DNA of 64,000 nucleotides from Labrys okinawensis. Lineage in GTDB: Bacteria > Pseudomonadota > Alphaproteobacteria > Rhizobiales > Labraceae. A model generated the notes under the pieces. It worked only from the letters and a program-made list of their open reading frames with translations, ran no database searches and was not told where the DNA came from. A program made the translations under genes and the position numbers. The DNA lies in contig NZ_PUEJ01000016.1 of NCBI RefSeq assembly GCF_002982075.1, positions 55,878-119,877 on the forward strand, given 5' to 3'. Below are positions 1 to 8,693 of the stretch, piece by piece (positions within the stretch are counted from its first letter, which is position 1; the number at the start of each line of letters is the position of its first letter).

Positions 1-191
1 TTGGTCAGGGCCTGGGCAATGTCCTTGGCGTCGTTGACGGCCCCGTGCAGGGAATTGATCGGCGCTTCATAGGCATCGATCCCCACCACCAGCGCATAGG
101 AATCGGCGGCCAGCGCCGGTGAGGCGAGAGCGAGCCCCGCCCCGGTCAGAACCGCCCTGATCGACGTCAGAATTCTCGGCGCTCGCACCAC
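1..191 (-). CDS. Caspase-like (peptidase C14) secreted protein, N-terminus only
   Basis: Partial gene running off the left edge. From a GTG start (191, or a second GTG at 188), behind a GGCAGGGA Shine-Dalgarno, the frame gives a basic N-terminus, a hydrophobic stretch and an Ala-x-Ala signal cleavage site. It then reads YALVVGIDAYEAPINSLHG followed by AVNDAKDIAQAL. This is the typical beginning of bacterial caspase/metacaspase domains (first strand VVGI.Y, then N-L-GA-NDA). The His/Cys dyad would lie outside the window. Substrate unknown. The family call rests on about 35 residues. Confidence 0.65.
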   Translation of the reverse strand, partial: MVRAPRILTSIRAVLTGAGLALASPALAADSYALVVGIDAYEAPINSLHGAVNDAKDIAQALT

Positions 192-207
192 GTATCGTCC
201 CTGCCTG

Positions 208-424
208 CAACAAAGCGCGCTTATGAGAAAACGCCGCTTGGTTCTTACCTCTTTGTTTTGACGCGCCCTGCGTGATTCCATCGGGATTCCATCGGGACAG
301 GAGCGCCCCGCCCCGAGAAACCTGCTTGGAGCGTAGCCCGATCAATCGATCGGATCACGCTCCAAGCCCTTGTTTCGACGCATAATCTTGTCCAGGAAGC
401 CGTGCGGCTTCTTGGGATTATGTT
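208..424. repeat. Two degenerate intergenic repeats (105-bp family and a relative)
   Basis: Bases 208-300 keep the skeleton of the 105-bp two-hairpin repeat seen elsewhere (caaagcgcgct, ctctttgttttgacgcg, gcgtgattcc) but are diverged. Bases 330-430 hold a related unit that, read on the minus strand, begins CTAGAACATAATC and ends near a palindromic gatcaatcgatcggatc. The CTA at 425-427 is the stop codon of the cytochrome gene on the minus strand, so the repeat edge coincides with the end of that gene. Confidence 0.5.
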
Positions 425-1351
425 CTAGGGCTTCTTCGGCGCCTTGCCCGGGATCGCCGGCAGCGTCACCAGAAAGGCAGCCATCGCCTTGCGGTCGTCG
501 TCACTGAGATGGCCCGTATTCTGGATCACCTCCGCCATGCTGCCACCGGCCGAATCATAGTCAGGCGTAAAGCCATCCTTCAGGAAACTCGCGATCTGCG
601 CCTCGGTCCAGCTGCCGATGCCGTCGGCATGGGGGGTGATGTTGGGCACCCAGCCCTTGCCTTCCGGATCGGGCCCGCCCGAAAACCGTTTATCCGCTTC
701 AATACCGCCAAAGGCGTTGCGCGGGCTGTGACATTCGGAACAGTGGCCGGGACCGAGCACCAGATAGGCGCCGCGATTCCATTCGGCGCTCTTGGACGCA
801 TCGGGCTTGAAGGGCTTGTCGTCGAAGAACAGGAACTTCCAGCCGCCGAGCAGACGGCGGATGTTGAAGGGAAAGCCGATCGCATGCGGCTTGTCGACGG
901 TATCGACCGCCGGCAGCGTCTTCATATAGGCATAGAGATCGCGCACATCCTCCAGCTTCATATGGGCATAGGAGGTGTAGGGCAGGGCCGGATAGAGATG
1001 CTCGCCCTCGCGCCCGACGCCGCGCTGCAGCGCATTGACGAATTCGAGTTCGCTCCAGGCGCCGATGCCTTGTTTGGCATCGGGGGAAATATTGGGGGCG
1101 TAGAACGTGCCGAAGGGCGAGCCCAGAGCCAGGCCGCCGCCGAGCTTGAGCCGATCCTCCTGGCCGGGGGACTTATGGCAGGAGACGCAACCGCCGATAT
1201 TGAAGATGGTCTCGCCATTGGCGAGGTCCGGCTTGTAATCCGCTGAGAGAGCTGAGGCCGGCAAGGGCGAGGGTTGCGTGACGAACCAGAACACGCCCAG
1301 CCCGATCAGGCCAAGCACCACCAACCCACCGAGTATTCGCTTCAGTGACAT
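425..1351 (-). CDS. Membrane-anchored di-heme cytochrome c
   Basis: 308 residues. Residues 5-25 form one hydrophobic anchor, placing the rest in the periplasm. Two heme-attachment motifs are visible: CVSCH (C55, C58, H59) and CSECH (C204, C207, H208). Each is followed by an APNISPD or VPNITPH segment typical of tandem cytochrome c domains in dehydrogenase electron-accepting subunits (gluconate/alcohol dehydrogenase type). It probably carries electrons from a periplasmic dehydrogenase to the respiratory chain. No dehydrogenase subunit lies next to it here, so the partner is unknown. The stop codon overlaps an intergenic repeat. Confidence 0.85.
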   Translation of the reverse strand: MSLKRILGGLVVLGLIGLGVFWFVTQPSPLPASALSADYKPDLANGETIFNIGGCVSCHKSPGQEDRLKLGGGLALGSPFGTFYAPNISPDAKQGIGAWSELEFVNALQRGVGREGEHLYPALPYTSYAHMKLEDVRDLYAYMKTLPAVDTVDKPHAIGFPFNIRRLLGGWKFLFFDDKPFKPDASKSAEWNRGAYLVLGPGHCSECHSPRNAFGGIEADKRFSGGPDPEGKGWVPNITPHADGIGSWTEAQIASFLKDGFTPDYDSAGGSMAEVIQNTGHLSDDDRKAMAAFLVTLPAIPGKAPKKP

Positions 1352-1694
1352 CCGGGAAAGCCCCCTTTTCCGGCTTGAACGCCATTGTCCAGGCCTGTCT
1401 CGCCCGACAGCCGCCGCCCCGGTTTTATTCCCGGCGCGTGCCCGCCCGCAGGTTTCCCGGCCCTTATCGTCTTTTGACCCGGCCGTCCCGCCCCCGGAGC
1501 GTTTTGTAATTTGAACGACCGGTTCAAATTACAAAACGCTCCGGATGTCCCGGGTCATCGAGGCATCGCGCGGCGCGGCGGGACCCGCCAGGCGCCGCGC
1601 AGACGCCTTCAAAACGACATTACCGGGACGAGCCCGGCAATGTCAGCTTGAGATCAAGTCTGGGTGAAGCATCCCCGGCAGGTCTGCTCGAACC
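1352..1694. other. Intergenic stretch with a 23-bp perfect palindrome
   Basis: No gene seen between the two cytochrome genes. Bases 1494-1516 and 1522-1544 are perfect reverse complements (23 nt each, 5-nt loop), starting ccggagcgttttgtaattt. The hairpin is AT-rich inside and GC-rich at the base and has no T-run, so it is not a classical terminator. A second, imperfect hairpin (about 1612-1642, ttaccgggacgagcccggcaatg) sits just after the cytochrome c class II stop and belongs to the common gccggg/cccggc palindrome family. It may end that transcript. Confidence 0.6.
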
Positions 1695-2129
1695 TCAGTT
1701 CTTCTTGATGCGGTAGGTGCCGTGGCAGGCGTTGCAGTTGGAGGCAACCGTGCCGAAAGCCTTGGCGAAGCTGGCCTGGTCGGCCGCGGCGAGGGCGGCG
1801 GTTGCATCGGTGCCGAGCTTGGCGGCCGCGGCCTTGAAGCCGGCCTGGTCTTCCCAGATCTTCGGCGCAGCCGTGGTCGGATCGGTGCCGCCGGTCTTGC
1901 TGTCATCCGGGAAGAGCGCGGGCAGCTTGGCCGAGTCGTCGACATAGACCTGCAGCAGGGCCTTGACCTTGGCCGCGTCGAACGGCGTCTCGCCCTTGGC
2001 GACCGCCGCCAGTTCCTTGGTGTTCTTGGCCATGGTCTTCATCAAGGCCTGACGATCCTCGATCGGGCCGGCGAAAGCCGAGGCGGCGCCGGCGGCAACC
2101 AGAGCGGCGGCAATAACGAAACGTTTCAT
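1695..2129 (-). CDS. Class II cytochrome c (cytochrome c'/c556 type)
   Basis: 144 residues from the ATG at 2129, preceded by GGGAGAA; the upstream in-frame ATG (2168) has no such site. Residues 1-20 are a signal peptide ending Ala-Phe-Ala. The heme motif CNACH (C132, C135, H136) is near the C-terminus, as in class II cytochromes. The early R26QALMK segment supplies the likely Met axial ligand of c556-like members. Predicted to be a soluble periplasmic four-helix cytochrome. Role inferred as electron transfer; NO binding is possible for five-coordinate members, but the Met argues for a six-coordinate form. Confidence 0.85.
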   Translation of the reverse strand: MKRFVIAAALVAAGAASAFAGPIEDRQALMKTMAKNTKELAAVAKGETPFDAAKVKALLQVYVDDSAKLPALFPDDSKTGGTDPTTAAPKIWEDQAGFKAAAAKLGTDATAALAAADQASFAKAFGTVASNCNACHGTYRIKKN

Positions 2130-2471
2130 ACAGTTCTCCCTCACATGGGCAAAACGACGCGGTGGCAAATAGCACCTCGTTTTTGTTTCAATCGCAAGTG
2201 GGTAGCTTTGAATTATTTCAAATCATACGGCGGATTTTGCGCTTGACCTTCGCGGATGTCATGGTCGCGTCATGCCGCGAGATGAATGCCGGCAGCGGGA
2301 CGGACCTCCCTGGCGCCCGACAATTGGCCGGTACCGTCGATCAAAAAAGTATCACTCTTGGCGCCGAAGGCTGGTAGCTAGCGCCGCCGCGTTGCAGTAG
2401 GCTCCCTGGTACCGGGCAAACCTCAACAAGAAGCCAAGCCCGGTCGGCCTGGGATGTGGGAGGCGAGAACG
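2130..2471. other. Divergent promoter region, cytochrome c / AraC regulator
   Basis: No gene seen. The stretch 2165-2245 is clearly more AT-rich than its surroundings (cctcgtttttgtttcaatcg, tttgaattatttcaaatcat), consistent with promoters for the two divergent genes. No confident -35/-10 pair or operator could be picked. Confidence 0.4.
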
Positions 2472-3353
2472 ATGGAGCCACAGCTCGAACTGGTGCAGAT
2501 TCACAGCGGCGAATCCTTCATCGTCTGGGCGCATGGCTACCCCTTCCGCACGGTTCGCTGGCATTTTCATCCCGAATACGAAATTCACCTGATCACCGAT
2601 ACGACGGGGCATTATTTCGTCGGCGATTTCATCGGCGACTTCGTCCCCGGCAATCTGGTGATGACGGGTCCCAACCTGCCGCACAACTGGATCAGCGACG
2701 TCCCGGAGGGCACCACAATCCCCCGCCGCTGCATCGTGCTGCAATTCACTCAGACCTTCATCGAATCCTGCATCGGCGTCTTCCCGGAACTCGAGGCGGT
2801 GGCCGCCCTGCTCGACGAGAGCCGGCGCGGCCTGCTGTTCCGGGCTGCGACCGGCGAGACCGCCCGGAGGATCATGACGGCGCTTCTCAACGCCCATGGC
2901 GCCGAGCGCATCGCTCTGTTCGTGCAGTTGCTCGGCCTGCTCACCGCCGACAAGGGCCGCAAGAATCTCACCAGCGCGGGCTATCTGCCCGACCCCTCGG
3001 CCTATATGTCCGGCGGCATGAACCGGGCGCTCGCCTATGTCGGCGAACATCTCGACGGCAATATGAGCGAGAGCGCCATCGCCGCCATTGCCGGCATGAC
3101 GCCGGGCGGCTTCTCGCGTGCCTTCAAGCGCCATACCGGCATGACCTTCGTGCACTATGTCAATCGCATGCGCATCAATCTGGCCTGCCAGCTGCTGATG
3201 AGCGAGAAGAGCCCGGTGACCGACATCTGCTTCCGGATCGGCTTCAACAATCTGTCGAATTTCAACCGGCACTTCGCCCTGCAGAAAGGCATGTCGCCGA
3301 GCCGCTTCCGCGCCCTGTTCAACGAAAACCGCACCGCCAATTTCGCGGCGTGA
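2472..3353 (+). CDS. AraC family transcriptional regulator
   Basis: 293 residues from ATG 2472, which has GGGAGG eight bases upstream; an earlier in-frame ATG (2454) lacks one. The N-terminal half is a cupin-like sensor domain (WHFHPEYEIHLI). The C-terminal 100 residues carry the two helix-turn-helix units of AraC proteins, including ALAYVGEHLDGNMSESAIA, GGFSRAFKRHTGMTF and FRIGFNNLSNFNRHF. It lies 63 bp upstream of, and co-directional with, a polyol-type dehydrogenase gene, which is the likely target. The inducer is not evident; a sugar alcohol is an inference from the neighbour. Confidence 0.9.
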   Translation: MEPQLELVQIHSGESFIVWAHGYPFRTVRWHFHPEYEIHLITDTTGHYFVGDFIGDFVPGNLVMTGPNLPHNWISDVPEGTTIPRRCIVLQFTQTFIESCIGVFPELEAVAALLDESRRGLLFRAATGETARRIMTALLNAHGAERIALFVQLLGLLTADKGRKNLTSAGYLPDPSAYMSGGMNRALAYVGEHLDGNMSESAIAAIAGMTPGGFSRAFKRHTGMTFVHYVNRMRINLACQLLMSEKSPVTDICFRIGFNNLSNFNRHFALQKGMSPSRFRALFNENRTANFAA

Positions 3354-3416
3354 CGGCGGCTTCGTCGCCCGGAGCGCCGCAACAAACACAATCGATATCC
3401 AGCACAGAGGAACGCC

Positions 3417-4505
3417 ATGCCCGCCAGCAATTCGAGAATGACGGCCATCGTCTGCCACGGTCCCGAGGACTACCGGGTCGAGGAGGTCGGCCGCCCGGTG
3501 GCCGGCCAGAACGAACTGGTCGTGAAGATCGGGGCCTGCGGCATCTGCGCCAGCGACTGCAAATGCTGGTCTGGCGCCGCCATGTTCTGGGGCGGCAAGA
3601 ATCCCTATGTGAAGCCGCCCGTCATTCCGGGGCATGAATTCTTCGGTTATGTCGAGGAACTGGGGCCGGGGGCGGCCGAGCATTTCGGCGTGAAGGCCGG
3701 CGACATGGTGATCGCCGAGCAGATCGTGCCCTGCGACCGCTGCCGCTATTGCCGCTCGGGCAGCTACTGGATGTGCGAGGTGCACAACATCTTCGGCTTC
3801 CAGCGCGAGGTCGCCGATGGCGGCATGAGCGAATATATGAAGTTCCCGTCCACGGCGCGCGTGCACAAGATCCCGGCGGAAATGCCGCTGGCCGATGCCG
3901 CGGTGATCGAGCCCTTGTCCTGCGCCATCCACACGGTGCAGCGCGGCGACATCCAGCTCGCCGACGTGGTGGTGATCGCCGGCGCCGGCCCGCTCGGCCT
4001 GCTGATGACGCAGGTCGCCCGGCTGAAGACGCCCAAGAAGCTGGTGGTGGTCGACCTGATGGAAGACCGGCTGGAACTCGCCCGGGGCTTCGGGGCCGAC
4101 GTCACCATCAACCCCAAGACGCAGGACGTCGACGAGGTCGTGCGCTCCCTCACCGACGGCTATGGCTGCGACGTCTATATCGAGACCACCGGCCATCCCA
4201 GCGGCGTCACCCAGGGCCTGCAGATCATCCGCAAGCTCGGGCGCTTCGTGGAATTTTCGGTGTTCGGCAAGGAAACCTCGGCGGACTGGTCGATCATCGG
4301 CGACCGCAAGGAGCTCGATATCCGCGGCGCCCATCTCGGCCCCTATTGCTATCCGATCGCCATCGACCTGCTGACGCGCGGGCTGGTGACATCGAAGGGC
4401 ATCGTCACCCATCAATACGACCTGACCGACTGGGACGAGGCGCTCAAGCTCGCCAACTCGACCGACTCGATCAAGGTGCTGCTGACGCCGGGATACCGCC
4501 GTTAG
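3417..4505 (+). CDS. Zinc-dependent medium-chain dehydrogenase, erythritol/L-threitol dehydrogenase-like
   Basis: 362 residues. A catalytic zinc site is visible at CGICASD (C44) and GHE (H73, E74). The four structural-zinc cysteines are C106, C109, C112 and C120 (CDRCRYCRSGSYWMC). A Rossmann fold with VVIAGAGPLGLL binds NAD(P). The segment CWSGAAMFWGG with PPVIPGHEFFGYV resembles the family annotated as erythritol/L-threitol dehydrogenase, which oxidises C4 polyols to ketoses. Other polyols remain possible. Preceded by an AraC regulator and with no kinase or transporter partner in the window. Confidence 0.8.
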   Translation: MPASNSRMTAIVCHGPEDYRVEEVGRPVAGQNELVVKIGACGICASDCKCWSGAAMFWGGKNPYVKPPVIPGHEFFGYVEELGPGAAEHFGVKAGDMVIAEQIVPCDRCRYCRSGSYWMCEVHNIFGFQREVADGGMSEYMKFPSTARVHKIPAEMPLADAAVIEPLSCAIHTVQRGDIQLADVVVIAGAGPLGLLMTQVARLKTPKKLVVVDLMEDRLELARGFGADVTINPKTQDVDEVVRSLTDGYGCDVYIETTGHPSGVTQGLQIIRKLGRFVEFSVFGKETSADWSIIGDRKELDIRGAHLGPYCYPIAIDLLTRGLVTSKGIVTHQYDLTDWDEALKLANSTDSIKVLLTPGYRR

Positions 4506-4701
4506 GCTCTGACAGCGACACTTCCCGCTCGGCGGCATCCACCCTTCCGCCCGGCGGGTCAAAGCATCGGCAGGGATCGTCCCCCGTCTTCTCTCCCAAG
4601 CAGAGGGACGAACCCTGCCCGAGGGCCGGTGCTTCTTGCGTCCCGGCGCGCCGGCCCTCATATCTTGCCGAAACGGGCACCTGTTTCGCCCCCGGATCCG
4701 C

Positions 4702-5289
4702 ATGAACTATCTCGCCCATCTCCTGCTCTCGCCGCCCGATGCGGCGTTCAGGGTCGGCAATCTCCTGCCCGACCTGCTGCGGCTGCCGCAGCTCGAACAG
4801 TTCGAGGGCCGTTATCGCAACGGCATCGAGCTGCATCGGCGCATCGACGCCTTCACCGATGCCCATCCCCTCACGCGGCACAGCCGCCAACGTCTTTGGC
4901 CGACCTTCCGGCGCTTTTCCGGCGTGATCGTCGACGTCGTCTACGACCACTGCCTGATCCAGCGCTGGGAGCGCTATCACCGGCAGCCCCTGCCGATATT
5001 CCTGGCCGAGGTGCGGGCCTCCTTGCCCGCCACGCGCGCCGACCTGCCGGACAAGGCCTATCGGCGTATCGATTCCCTCACGCAATGGCTCGGCGACTAC
5101 GAGACGATGGAAGGCGTCAGCACCGCCATGACCCATCTCGGCAAGCGCCTGCGCCGGCCGGTGGAATTCGTCGGGCTCCAGACTGTGCTGGAACAGCAGC
5201 AGCAGGGATTTCTCGAGGATTTCGACGCCTTCTTCCCCGATCTCCTCGCCATGGCCGAGAGCGCCATGAATGGCGGCGCTCAAAAGTAA
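4702..5289 (+). CDS. acpH: Acyl carrier protein phosphodiesterase (DUF479)
   Basis: 195 residues starting MNYLAHLLLS, the characteristic opening of this family; the open frame extends upstream to 4636 but the family begins here. GNLLPDL, GIELHRRID and VVDVVYDHCL supply the conserved metal-binding Asp/His residues of the HD-like fold. The enzyme removes the phosphopantetheine arm from holo-ACP. The gene stands alone between the dehydrogenase and an IalB-like gene. Length and motifs match the family; in vivo role is inferred. Confidence 0.85.
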   Translation: MNYLAHLLLSPPDAAFRVGNLLPDLLRLPQLEQFEGRYRNGIELHRRIDAFTDAHPLTRHSRQRLWPTFRRFSGVIVDVVYDHCLIQRWERYHRQPLPIFLAEVRASLPATRADLPDKAYRRIDSLTQWLGDYETMEGVSTAMTHLGKRLRRPVEFVGLQTVLEQQQQGFLEDFDAFFPDLLAMAESAMNGGAQK

Positions 5290-5376
5290 TCTAATTGTAA
5301 TGATGCCTTAGAGCCTCGTTAACATCTGTGCCCAAACATTGTCACGCGGGGGCAAGAACGAGGAATTCATGCAAAC

Positions 5377-5883
5377 ATGACTCAACTATCGATTTTCGCG
5401 CTGGTCATTTTCGCTCTTTCGACCACAGGTGTACTTGCGTCATCACCAAAATCTTTAGGCGTATTCGGCAAATGGAGCACGTGGTCCTATACTGATAACT
5501 CAGGGAACCACTGTTTTATCTATTCTAGCCCGATCAGCAAAGAGCCCGCATCGCTCAATCATGGCGATGTTTCCTTCTTCATTCGTGCCGCCAGGCAGGC
5601 GGAGGCCCGCAGCGAGGCGAGCCTGCAGACCGGCTATGCCCTTGCCGGCAATGCCGACATCCTGGTCAATGTGGGAGCTCAGCCCTTCCACATGATCTCA
5701 TCCGGCAATGGCGCCTGGCTGCGGCGGTCGGGCACGCGGGAGACGGAATTCCTCGCCGCCCTCAAGCAGGAGCGCACCATGACCGTCGACGCGGTCTCGG
5801 GCCGGGGCAACAAGACCCATTACGTCTTTTCGCTCGATGGCGTGACCAAGGCGATGGCCCGCCTGCGCCAAGCGTGCCCCTAA
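5377..5883 (+). CDS. Secreted IalB-like (invasion-associated locus B family) protein
   Basis: 168 residues with a signal peptide (hydrophobic residues 4-20, cleavage near VLASS). The body matches the pattern of small Hyphomicrobiales IalB proteins: FGKWSTWSY, a Cys in HCFIYSSPISKEP, a central FFIRAARQAEARSE strand, and a final GVTKAMARLRQACP with a second Cys, probably disulfide-bonded to the first. The ATG follows AACGAGGAA at somewhat long spacing (about 13 nt); an ATG at 5369 is closed by a stop after three codons. Periplasmic or outer-membrane role; precise function unknown. Named for Bartonella IalB; virulence should not be assumed. Confidence 0.75.
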   Translation: MTQLSIFALVIFALSTTGVLASSPKSLGVFGKWSTWSYTDNSGNHCFIYSSPISKEPASLNHGDVSFFIRAARQAEARSEASLQTGYALAGNADILVNVGAQPFHMISSGNGAWLRRSGTRETEFLAALKQERTMTVDAVSGRGNKTHYVFSLDGVTKAMARLRQACP

Positions 5884-5913
5884 GGGGTAATGCTGGATCT
5901 TCGAATTCGCACG

Positions 5914-5952
5914 GCCTTTGTCATAGCCTGGCTCGACCCGGCTATGACAACA
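5914..5952. repeat. gccgggc/gcccggc-type palindrome
   Basis: A single hairpin, tttgtcatagcctggctcga / cccggctatgacaa, of the palindrome family found at 8694, 34372, 37738, 59134 and 61791. It lies downstream of the IalB-like gene and may act as a transcript end. Confidence 0.65.
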
Positions 5953-6094
5953 GTCGGGCCCGCCGGTCTTTCGGGGTCGCCAAAGACAATCCGATCATCG
6001 TTAACGGCCGCAGGAGCTCCCGTAAGGAAAGATTCACTATCCGCACGATAGTCTGAGGCCCTGTAAGTGTCTCCTGTTGCGTTTGAGTGATTTC

Positions 6095-7594
6095 ATGACC
6101 TCCTCCTGGCTTTCCTTTTCGTTCCAGAACCGGGAGACTTCGTCCCGCCGCGCTTCTTCGCGAATTGGAAGTTCGAGAACGGGATGGTCCGGCGCCCCGC
6201 TGCGCGGTCTGGTCGCCATTCGGCGCCTGGGTGCCCTGACCTCCGCCCTTGTCGTCGCCTTCACCCTCCCGGCTTTCGCCAACGAGGAGCCCAACTATTC
6301 CCCGCGCACCTATGAGCTGACACTCAGGGCGATCTCCGCCTATGAGGAGATCGCCGACAATGGCGGCTGGCAGGCCCTGCCGCCGGCGGCCGCCGGCCTG
6401 AGGATCGGCGCCAGGGGCAAGTTCGCCAAGGCCCTGCGCGACCGCCTGACCGCCACCCGCGACCTCGATCCGTCCCTGCCCGCCAGCAGCGAGTTCGACC
6501 AGGCCACCCAGGATGCGCTCAAGCGCTTCCAGGCCCGGCACGGCCTGAGCGAGACCGGCTCGGTCGGCCGCCTGACCATGCTGGCGCTCAACGTACCGGT
6601 GGAGCAGCGGCTGCGCGAGCTCGACGCCTCCGCCAACCGCCTGGCTGCCCTCAAATTCAAGTTCGGCGAGCGCTACATCGTCTCCAACATTCCCGCCGCC
6701 GCCCTGGAGGCGGTCGACAATGGCGTGGTGGCGCGCACCTACACCACTGTGGTCGGCCGTCCCGACCGCGCCTCGCCGACCCTGCAGACCAAGGTCATCG
6801 CCATCAACATCCTGCCCTACTGGAACGCGCCGCAGTCGATCTTCAAGGCCGACATCATGCCCAAGCTCCAGAAGGATCCGGGCTATCTGAAGGCCAACCA
6901 TATCCGGCTCTATCGCGGCCGCCAGGAGATCGATCCGGCCACCGTGGACTGGAGCAAGGCGCGTGCTTCCGATTTCCTCGCCAAGCAGGATCCCGGCGTG
7001 TGGAACTCGCTCGGCTTCCTGCGCATCGACATGCCCAACTCCGACGCCGTCTACATGCACGACACCTCCCATCGCGAGCTCTTCCGCAACGATGTGCGCT
7101 TCCAGTCCTCGGGCTGCATCCGCGTCGCCGGCGCGCAGGATCTCGCCGCCTGGATCATGGAGGGCTCCGAATGGAGCGGCCAGGCCATCCAGGACCAGAT
7201 CGATTCCGGCGAGCCCAAGACTATCAAGCCGGCCAAGCCGATTCCCGTGGCCTGGGTCTATCTGACCGGCTGGGGCGGCCCCGACGGCAGCGTGCAGTTC
7301 CGCCCGGACGTCTACAATTTCGACACGCCGGCCGATCAGCTCGTGGCCAAGGACGCCAACGCCCAGCCCACTCCGGTGGATCGCACCGGCTCGGTGCCGG
7401 TGGCGCCACCGAGGGCCGCCAGCCCGGCGACGCCCAAACCCATTTCCGCCAAACCCGCTTCGGTGCCTGCCGCCCCGGCCAAGCCGGCCGCCGTCAAGCC
7501 CGTGAGCGCCAAGATCGTGAGCGTGAAGGCACCTGCCAGCAGGACGGTGACGGTCAAGACCATTCCCGTCTCGGTCAGCCTGCCGGCGGACTGA
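6095..7594 (+). CDS. L,D-transpeptidase (YkuD domain) with peptidoglycan-binding module
   Basis: 499 residues from ATG 6095 (a TTG lies six codons earlier; neither has a strong ribosome site). A basic, Ser-rich leader of about 40 residues precedes a hydrophobic signal or anchor ending LPAFA. Then comes a PG_binding-like helical part (FDQATQDALKRFQARHGLSE). The YkuD catalytic domain follows, with MHDTSHRELF and SSGCIRV; nucleophile Cys341. This order matches the YcbB/LdtD group, which makes 3-3 crosslinks in peptidoglycan. The last 70 residues are a low-complexity Pro-Ala-Lys-Val tail. Periplasmic; exact reaction inferred from family. Confidence 0.88.
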   Translation: MTSSWLSFSFQNRETSSRRASSRIGSSRTGWSGAPLRGLVAIRRLGALTSALVVAFTLPAFANEEPNYSPRTYELTLRAISAYEEIADNGGWQALPPAAAGLRIGARGKFAKALRDRLTATRDLDPSLPASSEFDQATQDALKRFQARHGLSETGSVGRLTMLALNVPVEQRLRELDASANRLAALKFKFGERYIVSNIPAAALEAVDNGVVARTYTTVVGRPDRASPTLQTKVIAINILPYWNAPQSIFKADIMPKLQKDPGYLKANHIRLYRGRQEIDPATVDWSKARASDFLAKQDPGVWNSLGFLRIDMPNSDAVYMHDTSHRELFRNDVRFQSSGCIRVAGAQDLAAWIMEGSEWSGQAIQDQIDSGEPKTIKPAKPIPVAWVYLTGWGGPDGSVQFRPDVYNFDTPADQLVAKDANAQPTPVDRTGSVPVAPPRAASPATPKPISAKPASVPAAPAKPAAVKPVSAKIVSVKAPASRTVTVKTIPVSVSLPAD

Positions 7595-7767
7595 TCGCCC
7601 CCCCTGCCTCACCGCCCTTCCGCGCGACGCCCCCGCTCCGATGCCGGGGCGTTGCGCTTTTCAAGGCATACGGATTTTGGTGGGTGGAATCACCCCTTTC
7701 CACGGCGGCGCGCGGAAGCGAGCCATTCGTGCTAAGCTGGCGGTCAAACCGATGGCGGGTGCTGGCC

Positions 7768-8580
7768 ATGTTGGAAGCGGACAAGCTGTTCACGGGCTCC
7801 ATTCCGGAAAACTACGACCGCTATATGGTGCCGTTGATCTTCGAGCCGTTCGCCGCCGACCTGGCAAGACGGGCCGCCTCCCTGTCGCCCGTCGCAGTCC
7901 TCGAAATGGCCGCAGGCACCGGAGCCGTCACCCGCATACTGGCGCCGAAACTGTCTCCCGACGCCCGCTATGCCGTGACCGACCTCAACCAGCCGATGCT
8001 CGATTACGCCGCCTCGCGGCAGGCTCCGGACAGCCGCATCAGCTGGCACCGGGCGGATGCCCAGGCATTGCCGTTTGAAGATGCCGCCTTCGATCTTGTC
8101 TGCTGCCAGTTCGGCGCGATGTTCTTTCCCGACCGGCCGCAGGCCTATCGCGAAGCAAGGCGGGTCCTCAAACCCGGCGGACACTTCCTGTTCAACGTCT
8201 GGGACCGGATCGAGGAGAACATCTTTGCCGATGAGGTGACGAAGGCACTGGCGGAGATGTTCCCGGACGATCCGCCGCGCTTTCTGGCGCGCACGCCGCA
8301 TGGCTATCACGACACCGGACTGATCCGCAGCGATTTGGAGGACGCCGGCTTTTCCCGCGTGCTGATCGAGACGAGAGCCGAGCAAAGCCGCGCCCCCTCG
8401 CCGCGCCTGCCGGCCGTCGCCTATTGCCAGGGAACCCTGCTTCGTACCGAAATCGAGGCCCGGGACGCAGCGAAATTGGAGGCTGCAACCGACCACGCCG
8501 CATCCGCGATTGCCGCCAGGCATGGCGATGGCGAGGTGGCCGCCAAGATTCAGGCGCATGTCGTCGTAGCCGCAGTCTAG
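7768..8580 (+). CDS. Class I SAM-dependent methyltransferase (Methyltransf_11 type)
   Basis: 270 residues. SAM motif I reads VLEMAAGTGAVTRIL, followed by an acidic loop (VTDLNQPML), RADAQALPFEDAAFDLV and the post-motif ARRVLKPGGHFLFNVW. This is the ubiquinone-biosynthesis-like small-molecule methyltransferase pattern. The substrate cannot be told. The ATG is preceded in frame by a GTG three codons upstream. The stop codon (TAG, 8578-8580) is part of the 105-bp repeat that follows, so the natural C-terminus may have been reset when the repeat arrived. Confidence 0.8.
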   Translation: MLEADKLFTGSIPENYDRYMVPLIFEPFAADLARRAASLSPVAVLEMAAGTGAVTRILAPKLSPDARYAVTDLNQPMLDYAASRQAPDSRISWHRADAQALPFEDAAFDLVCCQFGAMFFPDRPQAYREARRVLKPGGHFLFNVWDRIEENIFADEVTKALAEMFPDDPPRFLARTPHGYHDTGLIRSDLEDAGFSRVLIETRAEQSRAPSPRLPAVAYCQGTLLRTEIEARDAAKLEAATDHAASAIAARHGDGEVAAKIQAHVVVAAV

Positions 8581-8682
8581 AGCAAAGCGCGTTCAAGCGT
8601 GAACGCTTATTTGCTCTAACTCATTGTTCTGACGCGTCTTTGCGATTCTTGGTGACTCCGTCTAATCGCAAAACGCTCTAGG
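8577..8682 (+). repeat. 105-bp two-hairpin intergenic repeat, copy 1
   Basis: Unit begins CTAGAGCAAAGCGCG and ends CGCAAAACGCTCTA. First hairpin: gagcaaa...tttgctc around gcgttcaagcgtgaacgc. Linker: aactcattgttctga. Second hairpin: gcgtctttgcgat...atcgcaaaacgct. Nearly identical to the copies at 49373 and 54107. It overlaps the stop codon of the preceding methyltransferase gene. Confidence 0.9.
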
Positions 8683-8693
8683 GCCCGTCTGGT

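Noticed and set aside
2352..4703. A 783-codon open frame on the minus strand
   Set aside because: It lies opposite the AraC and dehydrogenase genes and reads His/Ala/Gly/Asp-rich low-complexity protein with no domain, a typical shadow of GC-rich coding DNA.
5942..7612. A 556-codon minus-strand frame
   Set aside because: Antisense to the L,D-transpeptidase; Gly/Arg/His-rich with no motif. Shadow frame.
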